A stretch of 64,000 bases of DNA, from positions 1 to 64,000 of the forward strand of contig JBKOVB010000056.1 of assembly GCA_046723735.1 (NCBI GenBank). The letters are read 5' to 3'. Numbering within the stretch: the first letter of the stretch is position 1; the number at the start of each line of letters is the position of its first letter. The translations under genes were made by a program, and so were the position numbers. Of this stretch, positions 44,535-53,490 are shown in pieces. This DNA is from RYN-111 sp046723735. Lineage in GTDB: Bacteria > Actinomycetota > Actinomycetes > Mycobacteriales > SCTD01. Under the pieces are notes generated by a model. That model had not been told where the DNA came from, did no database searches, and was given only the letters and a program-made list of their open reading frames with translations.

Positions 44535-45194
44535 TCAGGTCCGGGGCTGGAGGGGCCGCAGCGCGTCGATGGCCCGCTGCGTCACGTCGTCCACCGGGCC
44601 GGTGGCGTCGATGCCCACGAGCAGCCCGCGGCCCGCGTAGTAGTTGACGAGCGGCGCGGTGGCCTGGGCGTAGACGTGGAGCCGGTTCGCGATCGTCTCG
44701 GCTCGGTCGTCCTCGCGCTGGTAGAGCTCGCCGCCGTCGATGTCGCACACGCCCGGCACCTTCGGCGGGTCGAAGTCGACGTGCCAGATGTGGTTGCAGG
44801 ACCGGCAGGTACGGCGGCCGGACAGCCGACGGATCACCTCGTCGTCGTCGACGACCAGCTCGAGCACCACGTCGAGCTTGTTGCCCGCCTCGGCGAGCAG
44901 GTCGTCGAGCACCTGGGCCTGTGGCACCGTGCGGGGGAACCCGTCGAGCAGGAAGCCCTCGGCCGCGTCGTCCTCCGCCAGGCGGTCACGCACCATGTCC
45001 ACGGTGACGTCGTCAGGGACCAGGTCGCCACGGTCCATGTACGCCTTGGCCTTCAGCCCCAGGGGCGTCCCCTGGCTGACGTTGGCGCGGAAGATGTCAC
45101 CGGTCGAGATCTGCGGGATCCCGAGGTGCTCCGCGATGTACTGGGCCTGCGTCCCCTTCCCCGCTCCGGGGGGCCCGACCAGGACGAGGCGCAC
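44535..45194 (-). CDS. adk: Adenylate kinase with Zn-type LID
   Basis: 219 residues: P-loop VGPPGAGKGTQAQYIAEHLG, STGDIFRANV, GFPRTVPQAQ. The LID domain (about 126-164) carries C-X2-C and C-X2-D (RTCRSCNHIW, VCDIDGG), matching the zinc-binding long form. It interconverts AMP+ATP and ADP. The GTG overlaps the secY stop by 1 nt (TAGTG), so it is translationally coupled. Confidence 0.96.
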   Translation of the reverse strand: MRLVLVGPPGAGKGTQAQYIAEHLGIPQISTGDIFRANVSQGTPLGLKAKAYMDRGDLVPDDVTVDMVRDRLAEDDAAEGFLLDGFPRTVPQAQVLDDLLAEAGNKLDVVLELVVDDDEVIRRLSGRRTCRSCNHIWHVDFDPPKVPGVCDIDGGELYQREDDRAETIANRLHVYAQATAPLVNYYAGRGLLVGIDATGPVDDVTQRAIDALRPLQPRT

Positions 45195-46486
45195 TACCTC
45201 AAGAAGCCTTCGTAGTTGCGCAGCATGAGCTGGCTCTCGATCTGCTTCACGGTCTCCAGGCCGACGCCGACGATGATGAGGACGGCCGTGCCTCCGAAGG
45301 GGATGCGGTTGGCGCCGGCAGTCAGGTTGAACAGCACCAGCGGTAGCACGGCCACGAGGCCGAGGTAGAGCGCGCCGAAGGCGGTCACGCGCGACAGGAT
45401 GTAGTCGAGGTACTCCGCGGTGGCCCGCCCCGGTCTGATACCGGGCACGAAGCCGCCGTACTTCTTCATGTTGTCGGAGACCTCGACCGGGTTGAACGTG
45501 ATCGCGACGTAGAAGTACGTGAAGAAGATGATCAGCCCGAAGTAGAGCAGCAGGTAGAGCGGATGGTCGCCGCGGGTGAGATATCGGTCGACGAACTTCT
45601 GCAACCCCTCGTTGGTCCAGACGTTGCGGAGCAGGCTGGGCAGGTAAAGCAGCGAGCTCGCGAAGATGACGGGGATGACGCCGGCCTGGTTGACCTTGAG
45701 CGGAATGTAGGTGCTGGTCCCGCCGTACATCCTGCGGCCGATCATCCGCTTCGCGTACTGCACCGGGATGCGCCGCTGGGCCTGCTCGACGAACACCACG
45801 AGGGTGATCACCACCAGGGCGAGCAGCGCGATCGCGACCAGCTTGAAGCCGCCACGGGGCTGGTGGACGATCCGGCTCACCTGGGCCGGCATCGACGAGA
45901 TGATCGAGGTGAAGATCAGCACCGACATGCCGTTGCCGATGCCACGGTCGGTGATGAGCTCGCCGAGCCACATGATCACGGCGGTGCCGGCCGTCAGGGT
46001 GATGATGATGACGCCGATCCGGACCAGGCTCTCGTCCGGGATGATCTTCTCGTTGCAGCCCTGGATGAGGTTGCCGGAGCGGGCCAGCGCCACGATGCCG
46101 GTCGACTGCAGCACGGCCAGCGCCACGGTGAGGTAGCGGGTGTACTGCGTCAGCTTGGCCTGGCCGGACTGGCCCTCCTCCTTGAGCGACTCGAGCCGGG
46201 GGATCACCACGATCAGGAGCTGGATGATGATCGAGCTCGTGATGTACGGCATGATCCCGAGCGCGAACACGCTCAGCTGAAGCAGCGCGCCGCCGCTGAA
46301 CAGGTTGATGAGGCCGTAGAGGCTGTTGTCCTTGACCTGGTCGAGGCAGGTCTGGATCGCGACGTACGAGACACCCGGGGCCGGGACCACCGAGCCGAGC
46401 CGGTAGATGCCGATCATCGCCAGCGTGAAGAGCAGCTTCCGGCGCAGGTCAGGCGTCCGGAAGGCCCTGCCGAAGGCGCTGAGCAC
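45194..46486 (-). CDS. secY: Preprotein translocase SecY
   Basis: A 430-residue ten-helix channel protein: LLFTLAMIGIYRLGSVVPAPG at the first helix, NLFSGGALLQLSVFALGIMPYITSSII, GIGNGMSVLIF, and the C-terminal loop SRVTAFGALYLGLVAVLP. It forms the Sec channel with SecE and SecG. The upstream gap to rplO is 224 nt with a very strong hairpin, so secY-adk-map probably have their own promoter. Confidence 0.98.
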   Translation of the reverse strand: MLSAFGRAFRTPDLRRKLLFTLAMIGIYRLGSVVPAPGVSYVAIQTCLDQVKDNSLYGLINLFSGGALLQLSVFALGIMPYITSSIIIQLLIVVIPRLESLKEEGQSGQAKLTQYTRYLTVALAVLQSTGIVALARSGNLIQGCNEKIIPDESLVRIGVIIITLTAGTAVIMWLGELITDRGIGNGMSVLIFTSIISSMPAQVSRIVHQPRGGFKLVAIALLALVVITLVVFVEQAQRRIPVQYAKRMIGRRMYGGTSTYIPLKVNQAGVIPVIFASSLLYLPSLLRNVWTNEGLQKFVDRYLTRGDHPLYLLLYFGLIIFFTYFYVAITFNPVEVSDNMKKYGGFVPGIRPGRATAEYLDYILSRVTAFGALYLGLVAVLPLVLFNLTAGANRIPFGGTAVLIIVGVGLETVKQIESQLMLRNYEGFLR

Positions 46487-46641
46487 GGGTCCTCCTGGCG
46501 TGCGTCCCGCGAGCGGGACGGGTCGGTGGGTGAGTGACGGTGCGGTGTCTCGTCCAGGCGTCCGTCCGGGGTGCCGGACGGCGGCTGCCGTGGCAGGGAC
46601 TCTAACAGTCGCCGGGTCGAGGGCCGAGCGTCGCCGGGACG

Positions 46642-46679
46642 CCGAGGGCCGTCGTACCGGCTGGTACGACGGCCCTCGG
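46642..46679 (-). terminator. Strong hairpin between rplO and secY
   Basis: CCGAGGGCCGTCGTACC pairs perfectly with GGTACGACGGCCCTCGG (17 bp, loop GGCT), extendable by GACG/CGTC after a bulge. It lies 32 nt past the rplO stop. It would end or attenuate the spc operon before secY. Confidence 0.85.
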
Positions 46680-46710
46680 GCGTCTCAGCGCGGCCTGCGG
46701 CCGCTCCGGG

Positions 46711-47157
46711 CTACAGCGTGGTGGCGGACCCGCCGGCGGCCGCGATCTTCTCCTTGGCCGAGGCCGAGAACGCGTGCGCCGTGATGTCCAGCTTGACGGC
46801 CAGCTCGCCGCCGCCGAGCACCTTCACGAGGCTGTTGTCGCGGACCGCGCCCTTGGCGACGAGGTCCTCGACACCTACGGTGCCGCCCTGCGGGAACAGC
46901 TCGGCCACGCGGTCCAGGTTGACGACCTGGTACTCAGTGCGGAACCGGTTCGTGAAGCCCTTGAGCTTGGGCAGCCGCATGTGCAGCGGCATCTGCCCGC
47001 CCTCGAAGGCGGCCGGCACCTGGTAGCGGGCCTTGGTGCCCTTGGTGCCGCGACCGGCGGTCTTGCCCTTGCTGGCCTCACCACGACCGACGCGCGTCTT
47101 GGCGGTCTTCGCGCCGGGCGCGGGGCGGAGGTGGTGGACCTTGAGGGGGCTGCTCAT
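46711..47157 (-). CDS. rplO: 50S ribosomal protein L15
   Basis: 148 residues: VHHLRPAPGAKTAKTRVGRGEASKGKTAGRGTKG as the basic N-terminal region, FEGGQMPLHMRLPKLKGFTN, and a C-terminal globular part ending KIAAAGGSATTL. It is the last gene of the spc run before the 46642 hairpin. Confidence 0.97.
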   Translation of the reverse strand: MSSPLKVHHLRPAPGAKTAKTRVGRGEASKGKTAGRGTKGTKARYQVPAAFEGGQMPLHMRLPKLKGFTNRFRTEYQVVNLDRVAELFPQGGTVGVEDLVAKGAVRDNSLVKVLGGGELAVKLDITAHAFSASAKEKIAAAGGSATTL

Positions 47158-47160
47158 CGC

Positions 47161-47343
47161 TTACTCGACCTCCTCGACCGTCACGAGGTGGGTGACGGTC
47201 GCGACCATCCCGCGGATCTCGGGACGGTCCTCCTTGACGACGGTGTCGTTGATCCGCTTGAGGCCGAGCGTCCGCAGCGTGTCGCGCTGGTTCTGCTTGC
47301 CCCCGATCCCCGACTTGACCTGGGTGACCTTCAGCCGGCTCAT
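47161..47343 (-). CDS. rpmD: 50S ribosomal protein L30
   Basis: 60 residues, typical bacterial L30: LKVTQVKSGIGGKQNQRDTL, LGLKRINDTVVKEDRPEIRG, MVATVTHLVTVEEVE. The ATG at 47343 lies 2 nt after the rpsE stop. Confidence 0.97.
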   Translation of the reverse strand: MSRLKVTQVKSGIGGKQNQRDTLRTLGLKRINDTVVKEDRPEIRGMVATVTHLVTVEEVE

Positions 47344-47345
47344 GC

Positions 47346-47987
47346 TCAGCTCCCTACGGCGGCGGCGGGGGCCGACGCCGCAGCGGCAGCCCGGGCCCGC
47401 AGCATGGCGGCCGGCGCGACGTCCTCCAGCGGGAGGCCGCGGCGAGCCGCGATCTCCTCGGGACGCACGAGGCCCTGCAGGGCCGCGACGGTCGCGTGGA
47501 CGATGTTGATCGGGTTCGACGACCCCAGCGACTTGCTCAGCACGTCGTGGATGCCGGCGCACTCGAGCACGGCACGCACCGGGCCACCGGCGATGACACC
47601 GGTACCGGGGCTGGCCGGCTTGAGCAGCACGACTCCGGCGGCCGCCTCGCCCTGCACCGGGTGCGGGATCGTGGCGCCGATGCGCGGCACGCGGAAGAAG
47701 TGCTTCTTGGCCTCCTCCACGCCCTTGGCGATGGCGGCCGGCACCTCCTTGGCCTTGCCGTAGCCGACGCCGACCTGACCCTCGCCGTCGCCCACCACGA
47801 CCAGCGCGGTGAAGCTGAAGCGACGACCACCCTTCACGACCTTGGCGACGCGGTTGATCGCGACGACGCGCTCGATGTGCGGGCTCTTCTCGGGAGCCGC
47901 GCCACCACGACCGCCGCGACCGCCCTCGCGGCGCTCGCCCTGGGCACCGCCCTGAGCCGTGCCGCCTCGGCGCTGCTGTCCGGGCAT
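47346..47987 (-). CDS. rpsE: 30S ribosomal protein S5
   Basis: 213 residues. A Gly/Arg-rich N-terminal extension (about 1-32, GERREGGRGGRGG) precedes the double-stranded RNA-binding S5 domain (RVAKVVKGGRRFSFTALVVVGD, GVGYGKAKEVPAAIAKG) and the C-terminal domain (NPINIVHATVAALQGL). The Ala-rich end is common in Actinobacteria. The ATG at 47987 is the conserved MPGQQRRGG start. Confidence 0.97.
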   Translation of the reverse strand: MPGQQRRGGTAQGGAQGERREGGRGGRGGAAPEKSPHIERVVAINRVAKVVKGGRRFSFTALVVVGDGEGQVGVGYGKAKEVPAAIAKGVEEAKKHFFRVPRIGATIPHPVQGEAAAGVVLLKPASPGTGVIAGGPVRAVLECAGIHDVLSKSLGSSNPINIVHATVAALQGLVRPEEIAARRGLPLEDVAPAAMLRARAAAAASAPAAAVGS

Positions 47988-48033
47988 CAGACGTTCCTCT
48001 TCTCGGTCTTCTTCACGGGCTGCGTGGTGGTCA

Positions 48034-48405
48034 TCAGAACTCCAGGCCGTTCTCGCGGGCCGCGTCCGCCAGGGCGGCGATCCGACCGGCGTACTTGTTG
48101 CCGCCCCGGTCGAAGACGACCTTGTCGATGCCCTTCTCCTTGGCGCGCGTGGCCAGGAGCGCACCCACCTTGCGGGCCTGCTCGGACTTGTCGCCCTTCT
48201 CCGCCGTACCGCGGATGCTGGCGTCGAGCGTGGACGCGCTGACCAGGGTGTGGCCCTGCAGGTCGTCCACCACCTGCGCGGTGATGTGCCGCGACGAGCG
48301 GGTGACGACGAGACGCGGACGAGCCGGCGTGCCGGACACCTTCTTGCGGATGCGGAAGTGCCGGCGAGCCCGGCCCAGACGCCGCTGCGTCGAGATGTCA
48401 GCCAT
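48034..48405 (-). CDS. rplR: 50S ribosomal protein L18
   Basis: 123 residues: RARRHFRIRKKVSGTPARPRLVVTRSSRHI, then VSASTLDASIRG and DKVVFDRGGNKYAGRIAALADAARENGLEF, the usual L18 end. It binds 5S rRNA. The ATG at 48405 overlaps the rplF stop by 1 nt; a GTG one codon earlier is also possible. Confidence 0.97.
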   Translation of the reverse strand: MADISTQRRLGRARRHFRIRKKVSGTPARPRLVVTRSSRHITAQVVDDLQGHTLVSASTLDASIRGTAEKGDKSEQARKVGALLATRAKEKGIDKVVFDRGGNKYAGRIAALADAARENGLEF

Positions 48406-48956
48406 CACTTACCCGTCTTTCCGACCTTGAGCTTGATGTGCTCGCCCTCGTAGCGCACGCCCTTGCCCTTGTACGGGTCGGGCTTGCGCAGCTTGCGGAT
48501 GTTGGCCGCGACCTCGCCGACCTTCTGCTTGTCGATGCCCTTGACCACGAACTTCGTGGGCGACTGCACCTCGAAGGTGATGCCCTCTGGCGCCGGGACC
48601 GGCACCGGGTGGCTGTAGCCGAGCGCGAACTCGAGGTCGGAGCCCTTGGCGGCGACGCGGTAGCCGACGCCACGGATCTCCATGGCCTTGACGTAGCCCT
48701 CGGTCACACCGACGACCATGTTGTTGACGAGCGTCCGGGTCAGCCCGTGCAGGCTGCGGCTGGCGCGCTCGTCGTCGGGACGAGAAACGATCAGCGTGCC
48801 GACGCCGTCGTCGCCGACGGTCCTCTCGACGCGGATGGGCTCGCTGACGACGTGCGTGAGCGTGCCCTTGGGGCCCTTCACGGTCACGGTCTGACCGTCG
48901 AGGGTCACCTCGACGCCGCTCGGGACCGGGATGGGCAGGCGACCGATGCGAGACAT
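48405..48956 (-). CDS. rplF: 50S ribosomal protein L6
   Basis: 183 residues: MSRIGRLPIPVPSGVEVTLD, LHGLTRTLVNNMVVGVTEGY, GYSHPVPVPAPEGITFEV and the conserved DPYKGKGVRYEGEHIKLKVGKTGK tail. It sits near the GTPase-associated centre of the large subunit. Confidence 0.98.
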   Translation of the reverse strand: MSRIGRLPIPVPSGVEVTLDGQTVTVKGPKGTLTHVVSEPIRVERTVGDDGVGTLIVSRPDDERASRSLHGLTRTLVNNMVVGVTEGYVKAMEIRGVGYRVAAKGSDLEFALGYSHPVPVPAPEGITFEVQSPTKFVVKGIDKQKVGEVAANIRKLRKPDPYKGKGVRYEGEHIKLKVGKTGK

Positions 48957-48968
48957 GTGGCAGGCCTC

Positions 48969-49367
48969 CTAGTAGACGTAGGCGAGGACTTCCCCACCCA
49001 CGCCCCTCTTGTTGGCCTGGCGGTCGGTCAGCAGGCCGCTCGACGTCGAGATGATCGCGACGCCGAGGCCGCCGAGGACCTTGGGGAGGTTGCCGGCCTT
49101 CGCGTACACGCGCAGGCCTGGCTTGGAAACGCGGCGGACGCCCGCGATGGAGCGCTCGCGGTTGGGGCCGTACTTGAGGTCGATGACGAGGACCTTGCCC
49201 TTGTCACCCTCCTCGACGTGCCACGCCGCGATGTAGCCCTCCTGCTGGAGGATCTCCGCAATGCCGGTCTTGATCTTGCTGTGCGGCATGCTGACGGTCT
49301 CGTGGTACGCCGCGTTGGCGTTCCGCACGCGGGTCAGCATGTCCGCGATCGGGTCGGTCATGGTCAT
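48969..49367 (-). CDS. rpsH: 30S ribosomal protein S8
   Basis: 132 residues: MTMTDPIADMLTRVRNANAAYHETVSMPHS, GLRVYAKAGNLPKVLGGLGVAIISTSSG and GGEVLAYVY at the end. S8 binds the central domain of 16S rRNA and, in E. coli, represses its own operon. Two ATGs (49367, 49361) are possible; the first gives the usual length. Confidence 0.97.
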   Translation of the reverse strand: MTMTDPIADMLTRVRNANAAYHETVSMPHSKIKTGIAEILQQEGYIAAWHVEEGDKGKVLVIDLKYGPNRERSIAGVRRVSKPGLRVYAKAGNLPKVLGGLGVAIISTSSGLLTDRQANKRGVGGEVLAYVY

Positions 49368-49433
49368 GTCAGGCCGGTGGCCTTTCCCGTCGTGGTCCCC
49401 CAGCACGCTGGGGCCTGCGACGAAGAGGGATGG

Positions 49434-49619
49434 TTACCAGGAGGACTTGGTGACGCCGGGCAGCTCGCCGGCGTGCGCGAGCTCTCGCACGCAGATGCGG
49501 CAGAGCCCGAAGGCACGGAACACGGCGCGCGGACGGCCGCAGCGGTTGCAGCGGGTGTAGCCGCGCACCTTGAACTTGGGCTTGCGGGCCGCCTTCTCGA
49601 CGAGCGCCTTCTTCGCCAT
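49434..49619 (-). CDS. rpsN: 30S ribosomal protein S14 type Z
   Basis: A 61-residue zinc-type S14: KPKFKVRGYTRCNRCGRPRAVFRAFGLCRICVRELAHAG, with C24, C27, C40 and C43 as the zinc site. The short zinc form is the one encoded in the spc operon of Actinobacteria. The ATG lies 2 nt after the rplE stop. Confidence 0.97.
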   Translation of the reverse strand: MAKKALVEKAARKPKFKVRGYTRCNRCGRPRAVFRAFGLCRICVRELAHAGELPGVTKSSW

Positions 49620-49621
49620 CT

Positions 49622-50182
49622 CTACTGCTCCTTGAAGGGGAAGCCGAGCGCCCGCAGGAGCGCGCGACCCTCGTCGTCGGTGGCCGCCGTCGTGACGACG
49701 GTGATGTCCATACCGCGGGCGCGGTCGACCTTGTCCACGTCGATCTCGTGGAACATGGACTGCTCCGTCAGACCGAACGTGTAGTTGCCGTTGCCGTCGA
49801 ACTGCTTCGGCGACAGGCCGCGGAAGTCGCGGATGCGGGGCAGCGAGAGCGTGACCAGGCGGTCGAGGAACTCCCACATGCGGTCGCCCCGCAGCGTGAC
49901 CTTGGCGCCGATCGGCATGCCCTCGCGCAGCTTGAACTGCGCGATGGACTTGGTCGCCCGGCGCAGCTGCGGCTTCTGGCCGGTGATGGCCGTGAGGTCG
50001 CGCAGGGCGCCGTCGATCAGCTTGGAGTCCTTGGCGGCGTCGCCGACACCCATGTTCACGACGACCTTGACGACACCCGGGACCTGCATCGGGTTGGCGT
50101 AGGAGAACTGCTCGGTCAGGGCCGCGCGGATCTCGTTGCGGTAGCGCTCCTTGAGGCGGGGCGCAGCGGTGGCGGTCGTCAT
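49622..50182 (-). CDS. rplE: 50S ribosomal protein L5
   Basis: 186 residues: RLKERYRNEIRAALTEQFSYANPMQVPGVVKVVVNMGVG, then QKPQLRRATKSIAQFKLREGMPIGAKVTLRG and the C-terminal TTAATDDEGRALLRALGFPFKEQ. It binds 5S rRNA and contacts P-site tRNA. It starts 1 nt after the rplX stop. Confidence 0.98.
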   Translation of the reverse strand: MTTATAAPRLKERYRNEIRAALTEQFSYANPMQVPGVVKVVVNMGVGDAAKDSKLIDGALRDLTAITGQKPQLRRATKSIAQFKLREGMPIGAKVTLRGDRMWEFLDRLVTLSLPRIRDFRGLSPKQFDGNGNYTFGLTEQSMFHEIDVDKVDRARGMDITVVTTAATDDEGRALLRALGFPFKEQ

Positions 50183-50183
50183 G

Positions 50184-50525
50184 TCAGATGTCTCCGTTGC
50201 AGCGCCGGCAGATCCGGACGCTGTGCGTCTTGCCGTTGGCGTCCGGCTCGCTGCGGCGGTGGCCGACCCGGCTGGGCTTGCCGCACGAGGGGCACACGAC
50301 CTGCACGTTGCTCACGTGCACGGGAGCCTCCTGCGTGACGATGCCGCCCTGCTGGGAGCCGCGCGCCGACTGCGTGATCTTGGTGTGCTTCTTGATGCGG
50401 TTGGCACCCTCGACGAGGACCCGGTTGCTCGCGGGGTCGGCCAGGATGACCTTGCCCTTGAGGCCCTTGTCCTTGCCGGCGATGACCTGGACGGTGTCGC
50501 CCTTCTTCACGAAGAGGCCGGCCAT
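50184..50525 (-). CDS. rplX: 50S ribosomal protein L24
   Basis: 113 residues with an N-terminal KOW motif (VKKGDTVQVIAGKDKGLKGKV), then HTKITQSARGSQQGGIVTQEAPVHVSNV and a C-terminal four-Cys pattern (CPSCGK and CRRC), which could bind zinc. It is an assembly initiator of the large subunit. Confidence 0.97.
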   Translation of the reverse strand: MAGLFVKKGDTVQVIAGKDKGLKGKVILADPASNRVLVEGANRIKKHTKITQSARGSQQGGIVTQEAPVHVSNVQVVCPSCGKPSRVGHRRSEPDANGKTHSVRICRRCNGDI

Positions 50526-50527
50526 GG

Positions 50528-50896
50528 CTACAGCACCTCCGGAGCGAGCGAGATGATCTTCATGAACCGCTTGTCGCGCAGCTCGCGGCCGACCGGGCCG
50601 AAGATGCGGGTGCCGCGCGGGTCCCCACCGTCCTTGATGAGCACCGCGGCGTTCTCGTCGAAGCGGATGTAGCTGCCGTCGGGACGACGACGCTCCTTGA
50701 CGGTCCTGACGACGACGGCCTTGACGACGTCACCCTTCTTCACGCCGGCGCCCGGGATGGCGTCCTTGACGGTGCAGACGATGATGTCGCCGATGCCGGC
50801 GTAGCGACGGCTGGAACCGCCGAGCACGCGGATGCAGAGGACTTCCTTCGCACCCGTGTTGTCGGCGACGCGCAGTCGCGACTCCTGCTGGATCAC
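50528..50896 (-). CDS. rplN: 50S ribosomal protein L14
   Basis: 122 residues from a GTG start: IQQESRLRVADNTGAKEVLCIRVLGGS, KKGDVVKAVVVRTVKERRRPDGSYIRFDENAAV and ELRDKRFMKIISLAPEVL. It forms an intersubunit bridge. A gap of about 100 nt precedes it, after rpsQ, longer than in many relatives and holding only weak hairpins. Confidence 0.98.
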   Translation of the reverse strand: MIQQESRLRVADNTGAKEVLCIRVLGGSSRRYAGIGDIIVCTVKDAIPGAGVKKGDVVKAVVVRTVKERRRPDGSYIRFDENAAVLIKDGGDPRGTRIFGPVGRELRDKRFMKIISLAPEVL

Positions 50897-50994
50897 TTCT
50901 GTCTCCTGGTGTGAACCCCGTATCCCCGTCTCCGGGGACGCGGGCTCTCGAGTGGGTCTAGCGCCTTCGGCGTAAGGCCGGTGCTGCGGGTCTC

Positions 50995-51276
50995 CTACTT
51001 CGCCTTCTCGAGGATCTCGACGACGCGCCAGCGCTTGCTGGCCGACAGGGGTCGGGTCTCCATGAGGAGGACCCGGTCGCCGATGCCGCAGGAGTTCTGC
51101 TCGTCGTGCGCCTTGAGCTTGCTGGTGCGACGCAGCGTCTTCTTGTACAGCGGGTGCTGCACGCGGTCCTCGACGGCCACGACCACGGTCTTGTCCATCT
51201 TGTCGCTGACGACGAGGCCCTCGCGGGTCTTGCGGAAGCCGCGCTCTTCGGTGCTCACGTTCTTGCCCTCGGTCAT
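50995..51276 (-). CDS. rpsQ: 30S ribosomal protein S17
   Basis: 93 residues, OB-fold: RKTREGLVVSDKMDKTVVVAVEDRVQHPLYKK, DEQNSCGIGDRVLLMETRPLSASKRWRVVEIL. The ATG overlaps the rpmC stop by 4 nt, a translational coupling. Confidence 0.97.
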   Translation of the reverse strand: MTEGKNVSTEERGFRKTREGLVVSDKMDKTVVVAVEDRVQHPLYKKTLRRTSKLKAHDEQNSCGIGDRVLLMETRPLSASKRWRVVEILEKAK

Positions 51277-51497
51277 GCGGCACCGCCCGTACGGACGATG
51301 CCGAGCTCGCGCTCGCGCATCACGGTGTAGATGCGAGCGATGTCGCGCCGCACGGTCTGCAGGCGACGGTTGTTGTCCAGCTGGCCGGTGGCCACCTGGA
51401 ATCGGAGGTTGAACAGCTCCTCCTTGGCCTCGCGCAGCTTCGTGACGAGCTCCTCGTCACCCAGCTCGCGCAGCGCGTCGGTCCGGCTGTCGGCCAT
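51273..51497 (-). CDS. rpmC: 50S ribosomal protein L29
   Basis: 74 residues: LRELGDEELVTKLREAKEELFNLRFQVATGQLDN then RDIARIYTVMRERELG. Two-helix coiled protein at the tunnel exit. The ATG at 51497 overlaps the rplP stop by 1 nt. Confidence 0.97.
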   Translation of the reverse strand: MADSRTDALRELGDEELVTKLREAKEELFNLRFQVATGQLDNNRRLQTVRRDIARIYTVMRERELGIVRTGGAA

Positions 51498-51913
51498 CAG
51501 TGACCCTCCTCCCGGACGACGAAGCGGCACTTCATCGGCAGCTTGTGCATGGCACGGCGCATGGCCTCACGAGCGAGCGGCTCCGGCGGACCCGCGAGCT
51601 CGAACAGGATGCGCCCCGGCTTGACGTTTGCGACCCACCACTCGGGCGAGCCCTTGCCGGAGCCCATGCGGGTCTCGGCGGGCTTCTTGGTGAGCGGGCG
51701 GTCCGGGTAGATGTTGATCCAGACCTTTCCACCACGCCGGATGTGGCGCGTCATGGCGATACGGGCCGACTCGATCTGGCGGTTGGTCACGTACGCCGGC
51801 TCCAGCGCCTGGATGCCGTACGTGCCGAACGCCAGCTCGGTGCCGCCCTTCGACACGCCGCTGCGGTCCGGGTGGTGCTGCTTGCGGTGCTTGACCCTGC
51901 GGGGGATCAGCAT
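51497..51913 (-). CDS. rplP: 50S ribosomal protein L16
   Basis: 138 residues: MLIPRRVKHRKQHHPDRSG, FGTYGIQALEPAYVTNRQIESARIAMTRHIRRGGKVWI, and RMGSGKGSPEWWVANVKPGRILFELAG. It lies by the peptidyl-transferase centre and A-site tRNA. The ATG at 51913 is 2 nt past the rpsC stop. Confidence 0.98.
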   Translation of the reverse strand: MLIPRRVKHRKQHHPDRSGVSKGGTELAFGTYGIQALEPAYVTNRQIESARIAMTRHIRRGGKVWINIYPDRPLTKKPAETRMGSGKGSPEWWVANVKPGRILFELAGPPEPLAREAMRRAMHKLPMKCRFVVREEGH

Positions 51914-51915
51914 GG

Positions 51916-52799
<884 letters not shown>

Positions 52800-52800
<1 letters not shown>

Positions 52801-53207
52801 TAGAGGGCCCCGCCCTTCGTGTTGCCGGCGGCGGCAGAGGCGACAGCGCTCTGCACGACGACCGTGATGTGGCTGGTGCGCTTGCGGATGCGGTAGGCCC
52901 GCCCCTGCGCCCGGGGGCGGAAGCGCTTGAGGGTCGGACCCTCGTCGACGTAGGCCTGCGCGACGAACAGGTCACGCCGGTCAAGGTTCTTGTTGTTCTC
53001 GGCGTTGGCCACCGCGGAGGCCAGCACCTTGGCGACCGGCTCGGACGCGGCGTGCACGTCGAAGCGCAGGATGTCGAGCGCCTCGTCCACCGGCAGGCCG
53101 CGGACGAGGTCGACGACACGGCGGCACTTCATCGGCGTCATGCGCACGAAGCGGGCCGTCGCCAGCGCGGCGTTCGGCGGCAGGTGCCGGGTCTTGTTCT
53201 CAGCCAC
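52800..53207 (-). CDS. rplV: 50S ribosomal protein L22
   Basis: 135 residues: MTPMKCRRVVDLVRGLPVDEALDILRF, then NNKNLDRRDLFVAQAYVDEGPTLKRFRPRAQGRAYRI and TSHITVVV, with the beta-hairpin that lines the exit tunnel. The GTG at 53207 (VAENKTRHLPPNAALATARFV) overlaps the rpsS end by 8 nt. A longer frame overlaps rpsS further and is less likely. Confidence 0.95.
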
Positions 53208-53481
53208 GACGCGACCGCCGATCTTCCTTGACGTGCCCACGGAAGGTGCGGGTGGGCGCGAACTCGCCGAGCTTGTGGCCGACCATCGCCTCGGTCACGA
53301 AGACCGGGACGTGCTTGCGGCCGTCATGGACGGCCAGCGTGTGGCCGAGCATGTCGGGGATGATCGTGGAGCGACGCGACCAGGTCTTGATCACGTTCTT
53401 GGTGCCCTTCTCGTTCTGCGCGTCCACCTTCTTGAGCAGGTGGTCGTCGACGAAGGGCCCCTTCTTCAGGCTGCGCGGCAC
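53200..53481 (-). CDS. rpsS: 30S ribosomal protein S19
   Basis: 93 residues: MPRSLKKGPFVDDHLLKKVDAQN, TWSRRSTIIPDMLGHTLAVHDGRKHVPVFVTEAMVGHKLGEFAPTR and the basic tail GHVKEDRRSRRG. A head protein contacting S13. The start lies 9 nt after the rplB stop. Confidence 0.98.
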   Translation of the reverse strand: MPRSLKKGPFVDDHLLKKVDAQNEKGTKNVIKTWSRRSTIIPDMLGHTLAVHDGRKHVPVFVTEAMVGHKLGEFAPTRTFRGHVKEDRRSRRG

Positions 53482-53490
53482 GTCGTTCCC

